A DNA stretch of 36,848 nt from an uncultured Clostridium sp. (GTDB lineage: Bacteria; Bacillota; Clostridia; Clostridiales; Clostridiaceae): positions 1 to 36,848 of the forward strand of contig NZ_CAMTIG010000036.1 in NCBI RefSeq assembly GCF_947072515.1. Direction: 5' to 3'. The translations under genes and the position numbers were made by a program. Shown piece by piece: positions 15,636 to 24,592 of this stretch. Position 1 is the stretch's first letter, and each line of letters starts with the position of its first letter. The notes under the pieces are model-generated. The model saw only the letters and a program-made list of their open reading frames with translations, searched no databases and had not been told where the DNA came from.

Positions 15636-17168
15636 ATGGCATATGTAGTGGAAATGCTAAATATCCGTAAGGAATTTTCAGGAATAGTGGCAAATGATAA
15701 TATAACTTTAACTTTAAAAAGGGGAGAAGTGCATGCTCTTTTAGGTGAAAATGGTGCTGGAAAGTCTACACTTATGAGTGTTCTTTTTGGAATGTACCAA
15801 CCAGATAGAGGAACTATAAAAATTGATGGAAAAGAAGTTAAAATAACAGGACCTAATAAGGCTAATGAATATGGAATAGGAATGGTTCATCAGCACTTTA
15901 AACTTGTTGAAAACTTTACTGTAACAGAAAATATAATTTTAGGTTGTGAACCTAAAAAGTTTGGAGTAATGGTAGATAAGGCTAGTGCAGCTAAAAAGAT
16001 ACAAGAATTATCAAAAAAATATAATTTAAATGTGGATCCGAATTCAAAGATTGAAGATATATCTGTTGGAATGCAACAGAGAGTAGAAATATTAAAAATG
16101 CTTTATAGAAATGCAAATGTACTTATATTTGATGAACCGACAGCTGTTTTAACGCCACAAGAGATAAAAGAGTTAATGAATATAATAAGAGACCTTATAA
16201 AAGAAGGGAAGTCTGTTATTATAATAACTCATAAGTTAAAAGAGATAAAAGAAATTGCTGATAGATGTACCGTTATTAGAAGAGGAAAATATATAGGAAC
16301 AGTAGATGTAAAAGAAACCAATGAAGCTGAAATGGCAAAAATGATGGTAGGAAGAGAAGTTTCATTTAAAGTAAGTAAAGATGAAGCTAAGGTAGGAGAT
16401 GTAGTATTAAAAGTAGATAATTTATCAGTAAATAATAATAGAAAAGTACTAGGACTTAAAAACTTTTCTATAGATGTTAAAGGTGGCGAAATTCTTGGTA
16501 TAGCTGGAGTTGAAGGTAATGGCCAAGTTGAGCTAGTTGAAGCGATAACAGGAATGAGAAAAGTTGTTTCAGGTAATATTGAGTTCTTAGGAAGTAGTAT
16601 AGAGAAACTTTCAATTAGAGATAGAATAGATAAAGGAATTGCATATATTCCTGAAGACAGACATAAAAGAGGATTAGTTTTAGATTATAGTTTAGAAAAT
16701 AATATGGTGCTTAAAGCATATAAAAATAAACCATTTTCAAATAAAGGAATAATAAATAAAAAGGCTATAAGAGAATATGCAAAAGAAATAATAAAGGCTT
16801 TTGATGTAAGATCAGCAGAAGATGAAGTAACAATAGTTCGATCTATGTCAGGAGGAAATCAACAAAAGGCTATTATAGGAAGAGAAATTGAAATGAAGCC
16901 TGAATTACTTATAGCAGTACAACCAACTAGGGGACTTGATGTAGGTTCAATAGAATATATCCATAAGAGATTAATAGAGGAGAGAGATAAAGGAAAAGCA
17001 GTTTTATTAGTTTCTCTTGAGTTAGATGAAATATTAAATGTATCAGATAGAATAGCTGTTATTAATAGTGGAGAGCTAATAGGAATAGTTGATGCTGATG
17101 ATACAGATGAAAATGAAATAGGGCTTATGATGGCAGGAGTTAAAAAGGAGGAAAAGGTAAATGGGTAA
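15636..17168 (+). CDS. Nucleoside-type ABC transporter ATP-binding protein (two ATPase domains)
   Basis: 510 residues with two fused nucleotide-binding domains. Domain 1: Walker A GENGAGKST (37-45), signature SVGMQQ (143-148), Walker B VLIFDEP (162-168). Domain 2: degenerate Walker A (GVEGNGQVEL), signature SMSGGNQQ, and LIAVQPTRGLD where Gln replaces the catalytic Glu, as usual in the RbsA/NupO group. It energises uptake of the ligand bound by the BMP lipoprotein. ATG 15636 is preferred to 15630 because AGGGGGA ends at 15628. It overlaps the first permease by 8 nt. Confidence 0.92.
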   Translation: MAYVVEMLNIRKEFSGIVANDNITLTLKRGEVHALLGENGAGKSTLMSVLFGMYQPDRGTIKIDGKEVKITGPNKANEYGIGMVHQHFKLVENFTVTENIILGCEPKKFGVMVDKASAAKKIQELSKKYNLNVDPNSKIEDISVGMQQRVEILKMLYRNANVLIFDEPTAVLTPQEIKELMNIIRDLIKEGKSVIIITHKLKEIKEIADRCTVIRRGKYIGTVDVKETNEAEMAKMMVGREVSFKVSKDEAKVGDVVLKVDNLSVNNNRKVLGLKNFSIDVKGGEILGIAGVEGNGQVELVEAITGMRKVVSGNIEFLGSSIEKLSIRDRIDKGIAYIPEDRHKRGLVLDYSLENNMVLKAYKNKPFSNKGIINKKAIREYAKEIIKAFDVRSAEDEVTIVRSMSGGNQQKAIIGREIEMKPELLIAVQPTRGLDVGSIEYIHKRLIEERDKGKAVLLVSLELDEILNVSDRIAVINSGELIGIVDADDTDENEIGLMMAGVKKEEKVNG

Positions 17169-18255
17169 AAAACAAACGATATTATCTTTACTTGCAGTAG
17201 TTCTTGGTCTTATAGCTGGTGCAATACTTATGTTTGCAATAGGTAAAAATCCAGTGGAAGGATATTCTTTCTTATTAAAAGGTGGATTAATGAATATAGA
17301 AAGAATAGGAAATACTTTAGCAACTGCATCACCTTTAATATTAACAGGACTTTCTGTTGCATTTGCATTTAAGACAGGACTATTTAATATTGGAACACCA
17401 GGACAAATGTTAGTAGGAGGATTCGTAGCTTTAGCATTAGGATTAACATTAGAATTACCTAAAGTTCCTATGCTTTTATTAATGATTTTCTCAGCAATGG
17501 TTGCAGGAGCTTTATGGGCTTCTATTCCGGGATTATTGAAAGCAAAATTTAATGTTCATGAAGTTGTTTCGAGTATAATGATGAACTGGATTGCTTATTG
17601 GATAGTTTTCTATGCAATCCCAGCAAATTTTAAGGGAAGTGTTGAAACAGAATCAGCAGCATTAACAGAAAATGCCACATTATCAGTTAAAGCTCTTTCA
17701 GAAGCGTTTAATGGATCATTTATAAATTTAGGAATATTAATTGCATTAATAGCAGTTACTGTAATTGCATTTATTTTAAATAAAACTGTTCTAGGATATG
17801 AGTTAAAGGCAGTTGGATTTAATAGACATGCTGCTGAATATGCAGGAATGCCTGTTAACAGAAATATAGTTCTTTCAATGATGATTGCAGGTGGACTTGC
17901 AGGACTTGCTGGGGTAGCACAATATGCAGGAAATACAGCATCAATGCAAATAGGAGTTATGCCAAGTCAAGGATTTGATGGAATAGCTGTTGCGCTTCTT
18001 GCAGGAAATACACCAATTGGAGTGTTATTCTCAGCATTATTCTTTGGTATTTTATATACAGGAAGAGGATATATGAGTGCTATGGCAGAGATTCCACCTG
18101 AAATAGCAGGAACAATTATAGCTATAATAATTTATTTTGCAGCAACAAGCACAGTAATAGGTAGAGTTATGGATAATATAAAAAGAAAACGAAATAAAAA
18201 GAAAGATGATTCTTCAAATAGTTCATCAAAGGAGGATTCAGTATGTGGAGTATAG
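17161..18255 (+). CDS. ABC transporter permease, nucleoside type (first subunit)
   Basis: 364 residues, nine to ten hydrophobic segments, of the branched-chain/ribose/nucleoside permease family. The conserved cytoplasmic loop region is AVGFNRHAAEYAGMPVNRNI. The C-terminal tail is highly charged (KRKRNKKKDDSSNSSSKEDS). It starts inside the ATPase gene, with AGGAGG-like GGAGGAAAA just upstream, and overlaps the next permease by 13 nt, so the three genes are translationally coupled. Confidence 0.9.
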   Translation: MGKKQTILSLLAVVLGLIAGAILMFAIGKNPVEGYSFLLKGGLMNIERIGNTLATASPLILTGLSVAFAFKTGLFNIGTPGQMLVGGFVALALGLTLELPKVPMLLLMIFSAMVAGALWASIPGLLKAKFNVHEVVSSIMMNWIAYWIVFYAIPANFKGSVETESAALTENATLSVKALSEAFNGSFINLGILIALIAVTVIAFILNKTVLGYELKAVGFNRHAAEYAGMPVNRNIVLSMMIAGGLAGLAGVAQYAGNTASMQIGVMPSQGFDGIAVALLAGNTPIGVLFSALFFGILYTGRGYMSAMAEIPPEIAGTIIAIIIYFAATSTVIGRVMDNIKRKRNKKKDDSSNSSSKEDSVCGV

Positions 18256-19199
18256 TAGAGCAAATATTTCCTTATGCAATGGCATATATGATACCTTTAT
18301 TAATTACAGCTCTTGGAGCATTATACTGTGAGCGTAGTGGAGTTATAAATATAGGACTTGATGGTTTCATGATAGTTGGTTCTTTTGCAGGAGCATTTAC
18401 TATAGTGGAGTTACAAGATAAGGTTCCAGTTGGAAGCTCAATGCACCTTTGGATAGGATTATTAGTAGCATTTGTAGTAGGAGCAATTTTCTCATTATTA
18501 CATGCTTTTGCAAGTATAAATCTTTGTGCAAACCAAGTTATAAGTGGAACAGCAATCAATATGATAGCTGGATCATTAACTATCTTCTTAGCTAGAAGTA
18601 TAACAGGTAGCGGAAATATAGGAATTAAAATGGGGTTTGTACCAGTAGATATTCCTGTGTTATCAAAGATTCCAGTAATAGGACCATTATTATTTACAAA
18701 GACTTATCCAACTACTTGGTTAGTTCTTGGAATTATTTTATTAAGTACTTTTATTTTATATAAAACAAGTTTTGGAATGAGACTTAGAGCATGCGGAGAA
18801 CATCCGCAAGCAGCTGCAGCAGCAGGAGTAAGTGTATTTAAAATGAGATATGCTGGAGTAATGATTTCAGGTGGGCTTGCAGCTCTTGGTGGAGCAATTA
18901 TTATAGTAACTTATGCAGGTGAGTTCAATGGAAGTGTCGCAGGGCTAGGATTCTTAGCATTAGCAGCATTAATATTTGGGCAATGGAAACCACTTGGAAT
19001 ATTAGGAGCGACAATGTTCTTTGGGTTTGCGACAACAATAGCAAATGTTTCTGGTGTAATTCCGTCATTAGAAAGTATTCCGCCAGTAGCATTGAAATTA
19101 TTCCCGTATATTGTGACACTTGTGGCGTTGATAATATTTTCAAAATCATCACAAGCACCTAAAGCGGCAGGAGAGCCTTTTGATGCAGGAAAGAGATAA
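18243..19199 (+). CDS. ABC transporter permease, nucleoside type (second subunit)
   Basis: 318 residues, about eight to nine hydrophobic segments. It carries ERSGVINIGLDGFMIVG near residue 30 and RACGEHPQAAAAAGVSVFKMR in the coupling loop, both typical of the NupQ-type permease. It pairs with the preceding permease to form the membrane channel. AAAGGAGG precedes the ATG within the upstream gene. A strong terminator closes the operon 40 nt after the stop. Confidence 0.9.
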   Translation: MWSIVEQIFPYAMAYMIPLLITALGALYCERSGVINIGLDGFMIVGSFAGAFTIVELQDKVPVGSSMHLWIGLLVAFVVGAIFSLLHAFASINLCANQVISGTAINMIAGSLTIFLARSITGSGNIGIKMGFVPVDIPVLSKIPVIGPLLFTKTYPTTWLVLGIILLSTFILYKTSFGMRLRACGEHPQAAAAAGVSVFKMRYAGVMISGGLAALGGAIIIVTYAGEFNGSVAGLGFLALAALIFGQWKPLGILGATMFFGFATTIANVSGVIPSLESIPPVALKLFPYIVTLVALIIFSKSSQAPKAAGEPFDAGKR

Positions 19200-19238
19200 G
19201 AGTTAGAAGAAAAATAAATTTTAGAAGATAATAAAATT

Positions 19239-19275
19239 AAGACAGATGTAGCGAAAGCGACATCTGTCTTTTAAA
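19239..19275 (+). terminator. Terminator of the nucleoside transporter operon
   Basis: AAGACAGATGT (19239-19249) pairs with ACATCTGTCTT (19260-19270); after one A-G mismatch two more G-C pairs close a GAAA tetraloop. T-rich sequence follows. Confidence 0.85.
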
Positions 19276-19318
19276 TTTAACTTTAAAGATAGAAACAGTA
19301 TGAGTTTGAAATGCGACA

Positions 19319-19798
19319 CTACTTTGTCAATAGATCTAGAATTTCAGCTTTTGTTTCTTTAAAGTAAATATTATTTCTGAAATTTGCAACAATAGATTCT
19401 TTTGCGTCAGGATTAGAACAAATTTTTTCATTAACATTAGAAGGGAATTCTAAAAACTTATTCAATATTTTTCCGGATGAATTAAGTTTAAGTATTGTAG
19501 GAATTTTAATGTCGCCTGTTAAAGTTTTAAGAAGCTCTTCATGTCCTTCTTTATTAAAAAACTTTATATTTATATTAGGATTGTGTTTTGATAATTCTAA
19601 TAAAACAGGAATAACTGTTGCAGCATCTCTACAGCGTGGCATAGAAAAAACTATAATGTCATGATTATCTTTTAAAGTTGGAATAGAGGAAGTATGAATT
19701 GGAGATTTTGCATAAAACTCTTCAATCATATCTCTGTCTTCATCTGTTGCTAAATTTAAATATTCATTATAAGTAAGACCAGTATTAATATCTATCAT
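19319..19798 (-). CDS. Thioredoxin-fold protein with a single active-site-region Cys
   Basis: 159 residues, soluble. The thioredoxin core is seen as DIIVFSMPRCRDAATVIPVL (about 46-65), then NIKFFN, then KIPTILKLNSSGK with the cis-Pro. The position of the usual CxxC reads CRDA, so only one Cys is present and dithiol chemistry is unlikely. Another Cys occurs near residue 132. Members of this clostridial thioredoxin-like family are uncharacterised as far as I know. AGGGGTG precedes the ATG on the minus strand. Monocistronic. Confidence 0.7.
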   Translation of the reverse strand: MIDINTGLTYNEYLNLATDEDRDMIEEFYAKSPIHTSSIPTLKDNHDIIVFSMPRCRDAATVIPVLLELSKHNPNINIKFFNKEGHEELLKTLTGDIKIPTILKLNSSGKILNKFLEFPSNVNEKICSNPDAKESIVANFRNNIYFKETKAEILDLLTK

Positions 19799-20062
19799 TT
19801 AATTCACCCCTTTATATTTAATAATAGAAAATGTGAAATAGAAAAGCAAATTATAATGCTTAATATTAACATTATAAGAGAATTTTAGAATTTTATTCTT
19901 AAAATATAGAAATAATAAGGAAGTTTGTGGTAAAATTTGTTAAAATTAAAATAAAGAAAACAGATAGGAAAAAGTAGATTATAAAAAAGGAAGAGAGAAA
20001 TTTTTAAAAGGGTTAAAAATTAAATTTAAGATAAAAATAGTCTATTCATATATAACTATGTA

Positions 20063-20081
20063 TTAACTGACTTTAACTGAC
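20063..20081 (+). promoter_or_regulatory. Tandem TTAACTGAC repeats upstream of the response regulator
   Basis: TTAACTGAC at 20063-20071 and 20073-20081, a 10-bp period on one DNA face, 44 nt before the regulator start. OmpR-type regulators bind such direct repeats, so autoregulation is inferred. The rest of the 326-nt stretch from 19799 is plain AT-rich DNA. Confidence 0.45.
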
Positions 20082-20124
20082 CTTTGAAATGGAAATTAAA
20101 TAAAAGATATAGGGGATGAGAAAA

Positions 20125-20808
20125 ATGAGGGGAAAAATTTTAATAATAGAAGATGACAATGATATAAATTTATTGCTTTCAGATATGTTAGAAAATGAAA
20201 AGTATAATGTAACTTCTGCTTTTTCAGGAACAGAAGGATTAATTTATATAGATAAAGAAAAATTTAATTTAGTTATTTTAGATTTAATGTTACCAGGAAA
20301 GTCTGGGGAAGAAGTTATAAGTTTAATAAGAGAAAAAATTGATGTTCCCGTGATTATTATTTCTGCAAAGGAAGAAAAGGGAATTAAAGCAAAGCTTTTG
20401 AGGATAGGAGCAGATGACTTTATAAGCAAGCCTTTTGATATTGATGAAGTTTTAGCTAGAGTTTATGCAAATATCAGAAGATATAAAGGGAGTATTATTG
20501 AAGAAGAAAAGGATTCTTACAAGGAAATAAAAATAGATTTAGAAAGTAGACGGGTAAAAATAAATGAGAAAGAAATAATATTAACTTCAACGGAATTTGA
20601 TATATTAAATCTTATGATTAAATATCCAGATAAAGTTTTTTCTAAAACAAACTTATTTAAAAGTGTGTGGGGAGAAGATTTTATTTGCGATGATAATACA
20701 ATTACGGTTCACATAAGTAACTTAAGAAATAAAATAAAAAAAGCAGGAGCAAAAGAAAAATACATTAAAACTATTTGGGGTATTGGATATAAATTAAATG
20801 GGAATTAA
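20125..20808 (+). CDS. OmpR-family response regulator
   Basis: 227 residues. Receiver domain 1-120 with acidic pocket Glu9/Asp10/Asp11, phosphoacceptor Asp53 (LVILDLML), Ser80 and Lys102 (SKPF). The C-terminal winged helix (about 130-227) contains TSTEFDILNLMIKYP and VHISNLRNKI. It is the first gene of a regulator-ABC ATPase-permease-kinase set; the cognate kinase is at 22571. ATG 20125 is preferred to 20116 because AGGGGATGAG ends right at the latter. It likely controls the ABC genes through the 11-bp repeats at 20805-20826. Confidence 0.9.
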   Translation: MRGKILIIEDDNDINLLLSDMLENEKYNVTSAFSGTEGLIYIDKEKFNLVILDLMLPGKSGEEVISLIREKIDVPVIIISAKEEKGIKAKLLRIGADDFISKPFDIDEVLARVYANIRRYKGSIIEEEKDSYKEIKIDLESRRVKINEKEIILTSTEFDILNLMIKYPDKVFSKTNLFKSVWGEDFICDDNTITVHISNLRNKIKKAGAKEKYIKTIWGIGYKLNGN

Positions 20809-20826
20809 GACTTTCTTAAGACTTTC
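20805..20826 (+). promoter_or_regulatory. Tandem 11-bp direct repeat before the ABC transporter genes
   Basis: TTAAGACTTTC occurs twice head to tail (20805-20815, 20816-20826), the first copy covering the regulator's stop codon. TTGAAG (20828-20833) and TATTAT (20853-20858) are possible promoter elements with a long 19-bp spacer. Spacing of one helical turn is typical of OmpR-type binding sites. Confidence 0.55.
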
Positions 20827-20884
20827 TTTGAAGTTATTTAGAAGTCCATGTCTATTATAAAGACATAAGGAGGTTTGAGAATTT

Positions 20885-21799
20885 ATGAGAGATTATGTAA
20901 TAAGAACAAAAAATATTTCTAAAAAATATGGTAAGCAATATGCCTTAAAAGACGTAAATATCAATATAAAAAAAGGTGATATATATGGACTTATAGGAAA
21001 AAATGGTGCTGGAAAAACTACTTTGATGAGAGTTATAACTGGACTTAGTAATCAAATAGATGGAAAGCTAGAATTATTTAGTACCACAGATAAAATTATA
21101 AAAATGAGAAAAAGAATTGGGGTATTAATAGAATCACCAGCTTTTTTTGAGGATTTAGATGCATATAAAAATTTAGAGTTCATAAGAAGGGTTAGGGGAA
21201 TTCCAGGAAAGAATTGTATTAAAGAAAAATTAGAACTTGTTGGACTTAAAGATATTAAAGGGAAAGCAGTAAAAGATTTTTCGCTAGGAATGAAGCAAAA
21301 GTTAGGACTAGCAATAGCACTTTTAGCAGATCCAGAAGTCCTTATTTTAGATGAGCCAACAAATGGATTAGATCCAATGGGAATAGTTAATATGAGAGAA
21401 CTTTTAAAAAAGTTAAATAGAGAAATGGGCATAACTATTTTAATATCAAGTCATATTTTAAATGAATTAAGTCAAATGGCTACAGTTTATGGAATTATGA
21501 AAGATGGAGAGTTAGTTGAGGAAATAACTATGGAAGAACTAGAGGAAAAGTCTAAACAAGCTTTAGAATTACAAGTTGATGATGCAGAAAAAGCTACTTG
21601 GGTTTTAGAAAATATATTAAACATAGAAGATTATAAAGTTTTAAATAATGGAATACTCAAAATATATGAAAGAATAAATGATGGGAAATTTATAAATAAA
21701 GAATTTACTAAAGAAGATATTTTAGTTGAGAAAATGATAGTGAATGGTGAGAGCCTAGAAGATTATGTTTTAAATGTAATGGAGGGAAATGATGATTAA
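20885..21799 (+). CDS. ABC transporter ATP-binding protein, bacitracin/lantibiotic-export type
   Basis: 304 residues. Walker A GKNGAGKTT (38-46), signature FSLGMKQ (132-138), Walker B VLILDEP (152-158) followed by TNGLDPMG, as in BcrA and lantibiotic immunity ATPases. The last 90 residues are a family-specific extension. With the adjacent six-helix permease it would expel or detach membrane-active peptides. The nearby two-component system is the usual partner. AGGAGG precedes ATG 20885; the 3' end overlaps the permease by 8 nt. Confidence 0.9.
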   Translation: MRDYVIRTKNISKKYGKQYALKDVNINIKKGDIYGLIGKNGAGKTTLMRVITGLSNQIDGKLELFSTTDKIIKMRKRIGVLIESPAFFEDLDAYKNLEFIRRVRGIPGKNCIKEKLELVGLKDIKGKAVKDFSLGMKQKLGLAIALLADPEVLILDEPTNGLDPMGIVNMRELLKKLNREMGITILISSHILNELSQMATVYGIMKDGELVEEITMEELEEKSKQALELQVDDAEKATWVLENILNIEDYKVLNNGILKIYERINDGKFINKEFTKEDILVEKMIVNGESLEDYVLNVMEGNDD

Positions 21800-22553
21800 T
21801 TTAATTAATGGAGACCTTTATAGATTATTTAGAACTAAAGCTTATAGAAATTGCATAATTGCTACTATAGTAATAATTATAGTAAATATTGTTATGGATG
21901 GATTATGGCTTATATCATTTACAGATTTAGAAGGAATGAGATATGGTTTTTATGTTGGAGTAGGAAAAGGACAATATATAGATTTATTAAAAAATTCAAT
22001 GGGAACAGGGGCTGTAATGTATATTGTAGGTGTTTGTTTGACTGCATCTATTACTGTAGGTAAATGGGATAGTGGTTCATTGAAAAATATAGTGTCATTT
22101 GGATATGAGCGATGGAAAATATTTTTATCTAATATTTTAGCTATAACTATTGGAATAAGCATACTTGTTATAGCACAATTTTTAATTGTGTTAGGAATAA
22201 AAATGATTATATTTAAACCTATTGATACAGATTTAATATTAACTATAAAAGTTTTAATATCCTATATAGTAATATTAGGAGCAGGAATCGGAATTTACAC
22301 AGTTATTGCATCAATTATACCATCTCAATCTGTAATAGGTGTTATTGTAATTATTGAGATATTTAGTCTTTCTATGATAGGACATTTAATAAAAGAAAGT
22401 ACAGCAAATTTTATTCCTTTTTTGACTTTAAGAAAATTAGCTGGAATACCAGAAGGCGTAAATTTATTAGCAGTAGTAATAACAATGGTACTTTTAAGTG
22501 GGATTACAGTGGATATAGGAAGAATGATATTTAATAAGGTAGAAATAAAATAA
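21792..22553 (+). CDS. ABC-2-type permease partner of the peptide exporter
   Basis: 253 residues with about six hydrophobic segments and little soluble sequence. It begins MINLINGDLYRLFRTKAYRN, the amphipathic N-terminus typical of BcrB/EpiE/SpaG-like permeases. ATG 21792 is preferred to the adjacent ATG 21789 on spacing from GGAGGG (21781-21786). It overlaps the ATPase gene and precedes the kinase by 17 nt. Confidence 0.85.
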   Translation: MINLINGDLYRLFRTKAYRNCIIATIVIIIVNIVMDGLWLISFTDLEGMRYGFYVGVGKGQYIDLLKNSMGTGAVMYIVGVCLTASITVGKWDSGSLKNIVSFGYERWKIFLSNILAITIGISILVIAQFLIVLGIKMIIFKPIDTDLILTIKVLISYIVILGAGIGIYTVIASIIPSQSVIGVIVIIEIFSLSMIGHLIKESTANFIPFLTLRKLAGIPEGVNLLAVVITMVLLSGITVDIGRMIFNKVEIK

Positions 22554-22570
22554 AGTGGAGGGCAAGGAAA

Positions 22571-23464
22571 ATGCAAATTTTAATAATAGTGTGTTTGTTT
22601 GTAATAGGTATTTTACTTGTCTATATTTATAAAATAAAAAAAGAGTTAAAAAGTATAGTAAAACAATTAGATGAATATAACACGCTAAATGTAGAGAAGA
22701 AAATAGATGTAAGTTTATTTAATAAAGAAATAGAAGACTTAGCAGAAAAAATAAATGAAAACATAGATATATCTAAAAAAATAAGAATTAAAGAAATAGA
22801 AAATAAAAATAATCTTAAAAATATGATATCTAATATATCACATGACTTAAGAACACCTTTAACGTCTATAAAGGGATATATACAGATATTAAAAAAGGGA
22901 AATGTTACGAAAGAAAAAGAAAAGGAGTACTTAGAAAAAATTGAAAAAAGAGCAGGAGATCTCCAAGAAATGTTAGAAGAATTCTTTTATTTATCAATAA
23001 TAGAGGAAGATAAATATGAATTAAACTTAGAAACAATAGATATCAAAGAAGTTTTATGTGAAACTTTGATAAGTTATTATGATCAATTTGAAAGAATAAA
23101 TATAGAGCCTAAAATAAATATTAAAGGTAATTATACTATTATAGGTGATAAAAAAGAAATTAAAAGAATAATAGAAAATCTTTTAAATAATGTTATAAAG
23201 CATTCTAATGGAGATATTGAAATAACTTTAGAAAAAGACGAAGAGATATGTTTATCGGTTTCTAATTTAATTGAAGAAGATATAGATATAAACAGACTTT
23301 TTGATAAATTTTATAAAGGAAATGATAAAAATAGAAAAGAAAAAAATACAGGACTTGGACTATCTATAGCTAAAAGTTTAATTGAAAAAATGAATGGAAG
23401 TATTGATGCAAAGATAATAAATAAAAAATTGTATATTATTTGCAGATGGAAAGAGTATAAGTAA
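22571..23464 (+). CDS. Sensor histidine kinase of the peptide-resistance module
   Basis: 297 residues. One N-terminal membrane segment (about 2-20) and no extracellular sensor domain. Phosphoacceptor His91 in SHDLRTPLTS; N box NLLNNVIKHS; ATP lid motif NTGLGLSIA. Kinases of this small type depend on their ABC partner or sense within the membrane. It is the last gene of the module, 17 nt after the permease, with GTGGAGGG before the ATG. A terminator overlaps its stop codon. Confidence 0.9.
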   Translation: MQILIIVCLFVIGILLVYIYKIKKELKSIVKQLDEYNTLNVEKKIDVSLFNKEIEDLAEKINENIDISKKIRIKEIENKNNLKNMISNISHDLRTPLTSIKGYIQILKKGNVTKEKEKEYLEKIEKRAGDLQEMLEEFFYLSIIEEDKYELNLETIDIKEVLCETLISYYDQFERINIEPKINIKGNYTIIGDKKEIKRIIENLLNNVIKHSNGDIEITLEKDEEICLSVSNLIEEDIDINRLFDKFYKGNDKNRKEKNTGLGLSIAKSLIEKMNGSIDAKIINKKLYIICRWKEYK

Positions 23465-23491
23465 GATTTAAAAAATCTTACTTATATTTTT
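23457..23491 (+). terminator. Terminator of the two-component/ABC module
   Basis: ATAAGTAAGATTT (23457-23469) pairs perfectly with AAATCTTACTTAT (23473-23485) across 3 nt, followed by TATTTTTAT-type sequence. The stem begins inside the last codons of the kinase. Confidence 0.85.
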
Positions 23492-23562
23492 ATGTAGATG
23501 ATGATGGAAATAATATTAATATATACTTTAAGAAAGAATATTTTAGAAGGATGTGTATTTGG

Positions 23563-24210
23563 ATGATACTAGGAATTGTAGGGAGTGCTAGAAAAAATGG
23601 AATCACATATCAAGCAGTTAATAAGATTTTACATGAATCTGGAGAAGAATATGAGATTATAAGTTTAAGTGGAAAAAAGATAAATGGGTGCATTGCATGT
23701 TTAGGATGTGCAAAAGATAATAAATGTAAAGTAAAAGATGATTTCCAAGAGATTCAAGAAAAAATGTTAAAAGCAGATATAATAGTTTTTGGTGCAGCAA
23801 ATTATTTTGGGATGATAAATGCTTTATCACATGCTGTATTAGAGAGAACATTTGCATTTAGACATAATGCTGAATTTTCATTAAAAGATAAAAAAGCAGT
23901 AATAGTAACAACATCGTATAACGAAAAAGAGGGAAGTTCTGTAGAAGCAGCAATAAAAAGATTTTTAGACTATAATAAAATAAGTGTTATAGAATCAATA
24001 AATGTCTTAGGGTATTCTCAGTGTTATAGTTGTGGACGAGGACATCAATGTTTAGTTGGAAATGTTTATAAAGATCATGGAAGATTATTAAGTTCAATGG
24101 ATGAAGCAACTTTCCCATTAGAGTTTTGTGAGCAAAGTGAAAGTAATGATAAGTGCAATAAAGTTATAAAGAAAATTAAGGAAGAGATAGAAAAAAACTC
24201 GCCTAAGTAA
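23563..24210 (+). CDS. NAD(P)H-dependent FMN reductase / flavodoxin-fold protein
   Basis: 215 residues. The FMN phosphate loop GSARKNG is near residue 7-13, followed by a flavodoxin fold. Unusually Cys-rich: GCIACLGCAKDNKCK near 42-56 and CYSCGRGHQCL near 149-159, which could hold an iron-sulfur cluster or metal; members of this iron-sulfur flavoprotein-like group are known in anaerobes. ATG 23563 gives the canonical N-terminus MILGIVGSA; ATG 23551 abuts AGAAGG and is less likely. The stop codon lies in the loop of its terminator. Confidence 0.8.
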   Translation: MILGIVGSARKNGITYQAVNKILHESGEEYEIISLSGKKINGCIACLGCAKDNKCKVKDDFQEIQEKMLKADIIVFGAANYFGMINALSHAVLERTFAFRHNAEFSLKDKKAVIVTTSYNEKEGSSVEAAIKRFLDYNKISVIESINVLGYSQCYSCGRGHQCLVGNVYKDHGRLLSSMDEATFPLEFCEQSESNDKCNKVIKKIKEEIEKNSPK

Positions 24211-24220
24211 GGCGAGTTTT
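24194..24220. terminator. Bidirectional terminator between flavoprotein and DUF1667 genes
   Basis: AAAACTCGCCT (24194-24204) pairs with AGGCGAGTTTT (24210-24220); the loop carries the upstream gene's TAA. It also lies 20 nt beyond the stop of the convergent DUF1667 gene. Confidence 0.85.
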
Positions 24221-24239
24221 GTGATAATTAAGATGCATT

Positions 24240-24590
24240 TTAATTATCAATAGATTTAGTTGATACTATATCAACACCGGTATTTAGGACATTTTCTATA
24301 ATAACGTCTCCAACTTTAATTGGTAGACTGATAGAAACTTTATTAATTTCTTTCATTACATCAAAAATCATTCCTTTAGGAATAGGTTCCTTAGTTTTTA
24401 CAGGAACTACTTTATTTTCATAATTATTTATTTTAACTGTTGAAGTTACTACTCTAGTTGGGTTTTTAACTTCATTTAAACCATAAATTTCTCCTCTTTT
24501 GCAAGTGTTACCAGTAACAGTTTCTTTATCTGTATCTACTGTAAGATGACATCCCTTAGGACATACTATACAAATTAAGTTTTTAATCAT
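24240..24590 (-). CDS. DUF1667 protein, small iron-sulfur partner of the glycerol oxidoreductases
   Basis: 116 residues. Cys7, Cys10, Cys14 and Cys30 make a C-x2-C-x3-C-x15-C pattern like the cluster-binding N-terminus of molybdopterin oxidoreductases (CIVCPKGCHL), so a [4Fe-4S] cluster is plausible. The remainder is a small beta domain. DUF1667 genes commonly accompany GlpA- and GlpB-like flavoproteins in clostridia. It starts 2 nt after its upstream partner's stop and is the last gene of that operon. Confidence 0.85.
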   Translation of the reverse strand: MIKNLICIVCPKGCHLTVDTDKETVTGNTCKRGEIYGLNEVKNPTRVVTSTVKINNYENKVVPVKTKEPIPKGMIFDVMKEINKVSISLPIKVGDVIIENVLNTGVDIVSTKSIDN

Positions 24591-24592
24591 GC

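Noticed and set aside
24194..24220. Operator for the DUF1667 operon
   Set aside because: It lies downstream of both convergent genes with flanking A and T runs, which fits a terminator and not an operator.
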